NCBI RefSeq assembly: GCF_023195895.1
Contig: NZ_JALPRK010000022.1
Location: forward strand, 29,662-93,661
Length of the DNA stretch: 64,000 nt
From: Paenibacillus mellifer
GTDB taxonomy: Bacteria; Bacillota; Bacilli; Paenibacillales; Paenibacillaceae
Direction of reading: 5' to 3'
Shown here: piece by piece, positions 58,470-64,000 of the stretch
How positions within the stretch are numbered: position 1 is the first letter of the stretch
Layout of the letters: every line of letters starts with the position of its first letter
Program-made: the position numbers and the translations under genes
Notes under the pieces: generated by a model
What the model was told of the DNA's origin: nothing
The model's input: the letters and a program-made list of their open reading frames with translations, nothing else
Database searches by the model: none

Positions 58470-60236
58470 ATGAGTTACAAGAACCTGCGGCAATGGATCG
58501 ATGCGTTGCAAAAAGAAAACGACCTGGCCATCATCGACGTACCGGTCGACCCCTATCTAGAGTTGGCCGAAATTCACCGGCGGGTGATTGATGACGGCGG
58601 TCCGGCTTTGCTGTTTACCAATGTCAAAGGAACGCCGTTCCCCGTGGCAACGAATCTGTTCGGAACGCCACGCCGTGTGGAAATGGCGTTTGGTCCCCGT
58701 CCCGAAATGCTTGCTAACCAACTGGTTGAAGCGATACATAAATTGCTGCCGCCGACGCCCAAAGCGATTTGGAACGAGCGCGGGCTAATCCGTGACGTAT
58801 TGAAGGTCGGTATGAAAACCGTATCTAAAAACGAAGCCCCAATCCTCGAGGTCTGCCGGACGGCGGCGCCTTTGAAGGATCTACCGAAAGTGACAAGCTG
58901 GCAAAAGGACGGCGGCCCGTTTATTACGCTGCCGCTTGTGTATACGGAGAACCCGCTGCAGTCGAAGGAAAACAATCTGGGGATGTACCGGATTCAGCTG
59001 TATGACGATCAGACGACTGGAGTGCACTGGCAGATTCAGAAAGGCGGCGGGTTCCACTATCACGAAGCCGAGAAACTCGGGGAGCCTTTGCCGGTTTCCG
59101 TGTTCCTGGGCGGTCCGCCAGCCATGGTGGCTTCGGCCATTTCGCCGGTTCCCGAGCATTTATCAGAGCTGCTCGTCGCGTCTTTCATCTTGGGAGAAAA
59201 GCTACCGATGGCAGAGAACCCGCTGGGCGGCCATCGAATTCCGGCCGAGTCGGAGTTTGCCATCTCCGGGCTCGTACCTCCGCATGAACGCCGACTTGAG
59301 GGCCCGTTTGGCGATCATTTCGGTTACTATTCCTTGGAGCATGATTTCCCGGTGCTGCACGTCAACCACATGTGGCATCGGAAGGACGCGATTTATCCGG
59401 CAACGATTGTCGGTAAACCGCGCCAAGAGGATTACTACTTAGGCGATTTCCTGCAAAAGCTGCTGTCGCCGGCGTTCCCGATCGTGATGCCGAATGTCCG
59501 CTCCCTCTGGACGTATGCAGAGAGCGGATTCCATGCCTTGAGCTCAGCGGTGGTTCGCGAGAGTTACTCCCGTGAAGCCCTCGTATCGGCGTTCCGCATT
59601 CTCGGGGAAGGTCAGCTGTCGCTGACCAAATTCCTTATGCTGACGGACAAGCTGATCGATCTTGCGGATTTCCGCCTGCTGCTCAAGACGGTGCTGGAGC
59701 GTTTCGATCCGCGAACGGATCTATTTATTCTCAACAACACGTCGCATGACACGCTGGATTATACCGGCCATAAACTAAACCATGGCAGCAAGGCGATATT
59801 GATCGGCGTTGGTGATCCTGTACGTGAGTTGCCTCGTGCGTACGAGGAAGGCGAGATCGCCGAGATTCGTTCCATCCAAGTTTTTCATGACGGATGTCTT
59901 GTCGTTTCCGGTGCATCCTATGAGGACGAGCCGGAACTTGCCGAACGGTTGCTTGGCCGCCTTCGCGAACGCGGGACTGCCTGGCCGCTTGTGGTTCTGG
60001 TGGATAATGCCGAAGCGGCGACCCATGATCAGACGGCGTTCCTATGGACGGTGTTTACGCGGTTTAATCCGGCCAGCGATATTTACGCTGCCTCGGAAAT
60101 TCGCCAACATCATCTGTCCTATGGCCTGCCGCTGGTTATCGACGCCCGCATGAAGCCGGGTTATCCGGATGAGCTGTTCCCGCAAGAGGACATCGTGTCC
60201 TTGGTGGATCAGCGTTGGAAATCCTACTTTCTGTGA
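58470..60236 (+). CDS. UbiD family decarboxylase
   Basis: A 588-residue prenylated-FMN-dependent decarboxylase. In spore-forming Firmicutes UbiD-type enzymes are linked to menaquinone synthesis or aromatic acid decarboxylation; which applies here is not shown. The cofactor site NNLGMYRIQLYDDQTTGVHWQIQ is split by residue ~170-190. The catalytic acidic pair lies in Glu277-Gly-Pro-Phe-Gly-Asp282, then HFGYYS. Length is within the family norm (~490-600). No UbiX partner, needed to make prenyl-FMN, is in the window. ATG 58470 follows TAGGAGGACAACG. Confidence 0.9.
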   Translation: MSYKNLRQWIDALQKENDLAIIDVPVDPYLELAEIHRRVIDDGGPALLFTNVKGTPFPVATNLFGTPRRVEMAFGPRPEMLANQLVEAIHKLLPPTPKAIWNERGLIRDVLKVGMKTVSKNEAPILEVCRTAAPLKDLPKVTSWQKDGGPFITLPLVYTENPLQSKENNLGMYRIQLYDDQTTGVHWQIQKGGGFHYHEAEKLGEPLPVSVFLGGPPAMVASAISPVPEHLSELLVASFILGEKLPMAENPLGGHRIPAESEFAISGLVPPHERRLEGPFGDHFGYYSLEHDFPVLHVNHMWHRKDAIYPATIVGKPRQEDYYLGDFLQKLLSPAFPIVMPNVRSLWTYAESGFHALSSAVVRESYSREALVSAFRILGEGQLSLTKFLMLTDKLIDLADFRLLLKTVLERFDPRTDLFILNNTSHDTLDYTGHKLNHGSKAILIGVGDPVRELPRAYEEGEIAEIRSIQVFHDGCLVVSGASYEDEPELAERLLGRLRERGTAWPLVVLVDNAEAATHDQTAFLWTVFTRFNPASDIYAASEIRQHHLSYGLPLVIDARMKPGYPDELFPQEDIVSLVDQRWKSYFL

Positions 60237-60250
60237 AACGAGGAATGCCT

Positions 60251-60967
60251 ATGCTGCGAAGCTTGCTTGGCGAGCCGCCTCGGCAAAACGAGGGCCGGCT
60301 GGCCGAAACGATCGACGCGATGGTGCACTCGATCAAGCTGCTGCAAAAGGAAATCAAAGCGCATCAGGATCCTTCGCATGATTTCCGCAAGCTGGAGATT
60401 TGGGTACACGGCTTGATCTCTTCGTTGGATGAGCTGGAACAATGTTTTTTTGCTGCCGCCTTTTTCCGCAAAAAGGTGCGGACCGAATCCGTCGAGGATA
60501 TGGATCCGGTGGAGAGATCCGATTATGCTAGGTACGTCTATTTTTACAAGGATGGCTTCATCCGCGTATTCTCAGCGCTGGACAAGCTGGGGACGGTACT
60601 AAACGAGTTGTTTGATCTGAATACGTCGAAGGTAAAGACGCATTTCTCTTATTTTACCGTGCTGCGCCAGTTCTCTTACCTGAAGACCCACACCGAGCTT
60701 GGGAACCAACTGTTCGCCATTAAGGAGACCTACCGGGAATCGCTTGGTGTTCTGCGTCGTCGGAGAAACACGGAGATTCATTACATGAACTCGGAGATGA
60801 AGGACGACCTGTGGCAACGGCATCAAGCGTTGTTCGGGAAGATCGCTCTAGAGGATCTGGATCAACATATCCGCGAACTGGATCAGGGATACCGCATGGT
60901 TTGCGATACGTATTTCACAGTGTTTGACTACATTAATCAGCGTTGGAAAAAAATAACGGCGGTCTAA
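60251..60967 (+). CDS. Cthe_2314-like HEPN-domain protein
   Basis: A 238-residue helical protein. The C-terminal half contains Arg172-Asn173-X3-His177 (RNTEIH), the RNxxxH motif of HEPN domains, many of which are RNases in toxin or defence systems. The length and helix layout resemble the Cthe_2314-type HEPN family of Firmicutes, whose role is unknown. ATG 60251 is seven bases after ACGAGGA; an ATG at 60245 is too near. It lies 14 bases after the UbiD gene and is likely cotranscribed with it. No antitoxin-like partner was seen. Confidence 0.75.
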   Translation: MLRSLLGEPPRQNEGRLAETIDAMVHSIKLLQKEIKAHQDPSHDFRKLEIWVHGLISSLDELEQCFFAAAFFRKKVRTESVEDMDPVERSDYARYVYFYKDGFIRVFSALDKLGTVLNELFDLNTSKVKTHFSYFTVLRQFSYLKTHTELGNQLFAIKETYRESLGVLRRRRNTEIHYMNSEMKDDLWQRHQALFGKIALEDLDQHIRELDQGYRMVCDTYFTVFDYINQRWKKITAV

Positions 60968-60992
60968 ATCAATCCGCTGTTTATTTTTCCTC

Positions 60993-61021
60993 TTTACAAA
61001 ATGGGTAAAACTCTTTATACT
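60993..61021 (+). promoter_or_regulatory. SigA promoter of the metNIQ operon
   Basis: TTTACA (60993-60998), exactly 17 bases, then TATACT (61016-61021), about 40 bases before the S-box core. Confidence 0.75.
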
Positions 61022-61059
61022 CATCAATAGTTTACATCGAACGATAATTTCATATTTTT

Positions 61060-61277
61060 CTTATCGAGAGAGGCGGAGGGAAAGGCCCGATGAAGCCCAG
61101 CAACCGATTCACCCGTGATGCGGAAGTTTGATGCCGCTGAAGTCATGGGACCGAATGTCATGGTGCTAATTCCTTCAAAACCGATGCGTTTGTTAGCAGA
61201 TGGTTTTGGCAGATGAGAAGGCATTGTCTTTACGTAAAGAGAGCCCTTTGAATCTGCAGGGGCTCTTTCTGTTTTTT
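61060..61277 (+). promoter_or_regulatory. SAM-I (S-box) riboswitch with terminator
   Basis: The leader has the S-box core: CTTATCGAGAGAGGCGGAGG at 61060, then GGCCCGATGAAGCCCAGCAA, and later GGTGCTAATTCC near 61172, closing with GATGAGAAG near 61212. A terminator follows: AGAGCCC (61240-61246) with GGGCTCT (61260-61266), then a T-rich tail. When SAM is high the terminator should form and shut off the methionine transporter genes. Confidence 0.95.
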
Positions 61278-61325
61278 CATACGCCGGTCGATAATTGTTC
61301 ATGCTAGGTATAGGAGGTTAGCCGA

Positions 61326-62342
61326 TTGATCGAACTTAAAGGAATTACCAAAATATATGGCACCAAAAAGACGGCGACCACCGCACTCTCCGGGTTGAAC
61401 CTAAGCGTCCACAAAGGAGAAATCTTCGGTGTTATCGGTCACTCCGGCGCCGGGAAAAGCACCTTGATCCGTTGTATCAATTTGCTGGAACGTCCGACCG
61501 AAGGTGAGGTGTGGGTCGGCGGGGTCGAGCTCACTAAGCTGGGCAAGCGCGAGCTTCAACAGCGGCGCCGCAAGATCGGCATGATTTTTCAACATTTCAA
61601 CCTGCTCTCCTCGGCGACCGTATACGATAATATCGCATTTCCGCTAACGCTGATCGGAACACCGAAGGCGGCGATTGCGCAGAAAGTCAACGAGCTGCTT
61701 GCCTTGGTCGGACTGGAAGAGCATCGCCATAAATTCCCGGCGCAGCTGTCCGGCGGTCAGAAACAGCGGGTGGGTATCGCCCGGGCGCTGGCCAGTGACC
61801 CAGACGTGCTGCTGTGCGACGAGGCCACCTCGGCGCTGGATCCGCAGACGACGGACTCGATCCTGAAGCTGCTGCTTGACATCAACAAGCGATTCCAGCT
61901 GACGATTCTGCTGATCACGCATGAAATGCATGTCATCCAGAGCATCTGCGACCGAGTGGCGGTCATTCACGAAGGCGGCATCGTGGAGCAAGGTCCGGTA
62001 ACGGAGGTATTCCTGAAGCCGAAACATCTAGTGACCCGGGAGTTTATCCACCGGGAGGCGGCGGGGGAAGAAGGCTTGAAGCTGGCGGCTTCTGTACCGC
62101 ATCCGGAGTGGTCCAGGCTGGTGAAAATCACGTTCCTGGGCGCAAAAACCTATGAATCGGTATTGTCCCAGGTCGTGCGGGAAACCGGCGTTAACTTCGC
62201 CATCCTGCAGGGAACGATCTCCACGATCAAGGATACTCCGTATGGTCAACTGACCGTATCTTTTGAAGGCGAAGACGACCGGGTGGAGCGCACGCTGTCG
62301 CTCTTGCGGGAACGCGATCTTGACGTGGAGGTGATTGAGTAA
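61326..62342 (+). CDS. metN: methionine ABC transporter ATP-binding protein
   Basis: A 338-residue ATPase of the D/L-methionine importer. Walker A is GHSGAGKST near residue 38, the signature is LSGGQKQR near 140 and Walker B is VLLCDEATSALD. The C-terminal NIL domain (about 260-335) senses methionine and is diagnostic for MetN. The start is TTG 61326, after a TAGGAGG site. It is followed by metI in TAATG overlap. Controlled by the S-box. Confidence 0.97.
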   Translation: MIELKGITKIYGTKKTATTALSGLNLSVHKGEIFGVIGHSGAGKSTLIRCINLLERPTEGEVWVGGVELTKLGKRELQQRRRKIGMIFQHFNLLSSATVYDNIAFPLTLIGTPKAAIAQKVNELLALVGLEEHRHKFPAQLSGGQKQRVGIARALASDPDVLLCDEATSALDPQTTDSILKLLLDINKRFQLTILLITHEMHVIQSICDRVAVIHEGGIVEQGPVTEVFLKPKHLVTREFIHREAAGEEGLKLAASVPHPEWSRLVKITFLGAKTYESVLSQVVRETGVNFAILQGTISTIKDTPYGQLTVSFEGEDDRVERTLSLLRERDLDVEVIE

Positions 62343-63010
62343 TGAGAGGACTGGACCTCGGAGCCATTGATTGGTCGGAGATGGGCACAGCCACGCTGGA
62401 TACCCTGCAGATGATGGGGTATGCAACCTTATTCACTTTCGTGATCGGGCTCCCGCTCGGGGTATTGCTGTTCACCTTCTCGCGTTCCCAATCCTTGGTA
62501 TTAGGATGGGTTTACCGGTTGATTTCGCTGATCGTCAACATTCTGCGTTCGGTTCCGTTCATTATCCTAATCGTCGCGTTGATTCCGGTCACGCGGGCAA
62601 TCATGGGCGTATCCACCGGCGTGGAAGGTACGATTCCGCCGCTGGTGATCGGAGCTGCTCCGTTCTTCGCACGGCTGGTCGAGACGGCGCTGCGCGAGGT
62701 TGACCGCGGTGTGATTGAAGCTTCCCAGGCGATGGGCGCTTCTTCATTCCAGATCATTCGCAAGGTATTGCTGCCGGAGTCGCTGCCAGGCTTGATCGCT
62801 GGCATGACAATTACCGTGGTCACGCTGGTGTCGTATACCGCGATGTCGGGCATGGTTGGCGGCGGCGGACTTGGTGACCTGGCGATCCGTTACGGTTATT
62901 ACCGATATGAGACGGGCGTCATGATTGTATCGGTCATCTTCATGGTGATTCTGGTCCAAGTCCTGCAAATGCTGGGAGACCGGCTGGTGATCTTTTTTAC
63001 ACGGAGATAA
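62342..63010 (+). CDS. metI: methionine ABC transporter permease
   Basis: A 222-residue permease with five helices and the coupling loop ASQAMGASSFQIIRKVLLPESLPG. Length matches MetI (~220). The ATG shares its first base with the metN stop codon, so translation is coupled. Confidence 0.97.
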   Translation: MRGLDLGAIDWSEMGTATLDTLQMMGYATLFTFVIGLPLGVLLFTFSRSQSLVLGWVYRLISLIVNILRSVPFIILIVALIPVTRAIMGVSTGVEGTIPPLVIGAAPFFARLVETALREVDRGVIEASQAMGASSFQIIRKVLLPESLPGLIAGMTITVVTLVSYTAMSGMVGGGGLGDLAIRYGYYRYETGVMIVSVIFMVILVQVLQMLGDRLVIFFTRR

Positions 63011-63073
63011 GGAAATCCTAAATAGATAAACACATCCTTATTCAAAAAACACTCTTAAGGGGGAGAACCTGCT

Positions 63074-63955
63074 ATGAAAAAATGGACATTATCTTTGCTT
63101 ACACTCGTTTTGGTGTTGGTGTTGGCCGCTTGCGGCAGCAATAACGCCGCCAATAACGGAGCTGCAGGTAACACGGCCGGAGATACGTCGGCTGCTGAGG
63201 GGAATGCGGCGGATGCAGGGAACCAAACTGCGGCTGAGCCAGTGAAGCTGGTTGTAGGGGCTACCGTACCCCATGCCGACATTTTGAAATTTATCGCGCC
63301 TAAGCTGAAGGAAGAAGGCGTGGAACTGGAAGTCAAAGAGTATACCGACTATGTGCAGCCGAACGTACAGCTGTATGAAAAAGAACTGGACGCGAACTAC
63401 TTCCAGCATCAGCCTTACCTGGACGAGCAAAATGCCCAAAATGGGTTTGACCTTGTTTCCGTCGTAGGCGTTCACGTTGAACCGTTTGGCGCTTACTCGA
63501 ACAAATATAAAGCTACGGAGGAAATTCCAGATGGCGCGAAAGTCGCGATCCCGAACGACCCAACCAACGGTGGCCGCGCACTGCTGCTGCTGCAGAAGCA
63601 AGGGTTGATCAAGTTGAAGGATGAGGCTGGGATCACGGCAACGCAGAAGGACATTGTGGAAAATCCGAAAAACCTCAAAATCATCGAAGCTGACGCAGCG
63701 ATGCTGCCTCGCCAATTGGCCGAAGTGGATCTGGCGCTGATCAATACGAACTATGCGCTGGAAGCGAAGCTGAATCCAACGAAGGATGCGTTGTTTATCG
63801 AAGATAAGGATTCGCCGTACACGAACATTCTGGTTGCCCGTCCTGATAATAAGGACTCCGAAGCGATCCAGAAGCTGGCGAAAGCTCTGACTTCCGATGA
63901 GGTTAGAACGTTCATCAACGATACGTACCAAGGCGCTTTGGTGCCGGTATTCTAA
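63074..63955 (+). CDS. metQ: methionine-binding lipoprotein
   Basis: A 293-residue NlpA-family lipoprotein that captures methionine outside the membrane. The lipobox is LAAC with Cys20, followed by an Asn/Ala/Gly-rich linker of about 35 residues. The domain opens with KLVVGATVPHADILKF, and the binding cleft includes YTDYVQPN, FQHQPYLD and NDPTNGGRALLLLQ. ATG 63074 follows AAGGGGGAG. Last gene of the S-box operon, followed by a terminator. Confidence 0.97.
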   Translation: MKKWTLSLLTLVLVLVLAACGSNNAANNGAAGNTAGDTSAAEGNAADAGNQTAAEPVKLVVGATVPHADILKFIAPKLKEEGVELEVKEYTDYVQPNVQLYEKELDANYFQHQPYLDEQNAQNGFDLVSVVGVHVEPFGAYSNKYKATEEIPDGAKVAIPNDPTNGGRALLLLQKQGLIKLKDEAGITATQKDIVENPKNLKIIEADAAMLPRQLAEVDLALINTNYALEAKLNPTKDALFIEDKDSPYTNILVARPDNKDSEAIQKLAKALTSDEVRTFINDTYQGALVPVF

Positions 63956-63976
63956 GTAGTAAAGAAGCAGAAATGT

Positions 63977-64000
63977 CCCGCTGCGTGTGCAGCGGGATTT
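63977..64000 (+). terminator. terminator of metNIQ
   Basis: CCCGCTGC (63977-63984) and GCAGCGGG (63989-63996) form a perfect 8-bp stem with a GTGT loop; the T-tail runs off the edge of the window. Confidence 0.8.

Noticed and set aside
63089..63931. 280-codon minus-strand frame inside metQ
   Set aside because: Mirror of the metQ coding strand, with no start signals.

Overview
The window reads as chromosome from an aerobic, endospore-forming Firmicute of the Paenibacillaceae type. Reasons: a GC content around 50-55 %, many spore genes (sspI, an alpha/beta SASP, lytH, yunB, ylbJ, yjcZ-like, yycC-like), heme A and cytochrome oxidase assembly genes (ctaA, ctaB, sco), T-box and S-box riboswitches, strong AGGAGG ribosome sites with frequent TTG starts, and YesM/YesN two-component systems beside sugar ABC transporters. 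The species cannot be named from the sequence alone. No rRNA, tRNA, prophage, transposase or CRISPR array was seen.

Layout. 0-5.6 kb: housekeeping genes (zwf, prfC, sspI, a KtrA-type RCK protein, ysgA). 5.7-9.5 kb: a YesN/YesM pair whose kinase has lost its 5' end, joined head to head to the last ~130 codons of an alpha-galactosidase; this looks like a deletion scar. A small orphan gene follows. 9.7-13.1 kb: lytH, yunB, lipA and yutD. 13.1-16.9 kb: a minus-strand block of an S41 protease, NAD kinase and ylbJ. 17-24.4 kb: a 31-codon gene, truncated globin, DUF2225, two small coupled genes, pepF, an orphan gene, a SASP, an aldose epimerase and T-box-trpS. 24.5-34.8 kb: a complete carbohydrate locus with sensor kinase, response regulator, binding protein, two permeases, FAD oxidoreductase, SGNH esterase and GH130 phosphorylase. 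No transport ATPase is present, so a shared MsmX-like ATPase is likely. 35-40.7 kb: ctaB-sco, a TOPRIM protein, a beta-lactamase-fold protein, a tiny YjcZ-like protein and an MFS transporter.

40.8-47.2 kb: two membrane-protein genes flanked by two copies of an intergenic palindromic repeat, then two tandem class B penicillin-binding proteins. 47.3-51.0 kb: a manganese-type ABC operon behind an MntR-like operator. 51.2-57.3 kb: an SPFH protein, a HAD phosphatase, DUF456, a MurJ-type flippase, degenerate 50-bp repeats, DUF2515 and a thioredoxin-like protein. 57.4-61 kb: ctaA, a UbiD decarboxylase and a HEPN-domain protein. 61-64 kb: an S-box riboswitch and metN-metI-metQ.

No clearly new multi-gene system could be proven. 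The best leads are the repeat family whose two copies keep pairing through compensatory changes, the GH130/esterase/FAD-oxidoreductase cassette with an unassigned redox step, the 8.65 kb deletion junction, and the 31-codon gene with its own promoter and terminator.
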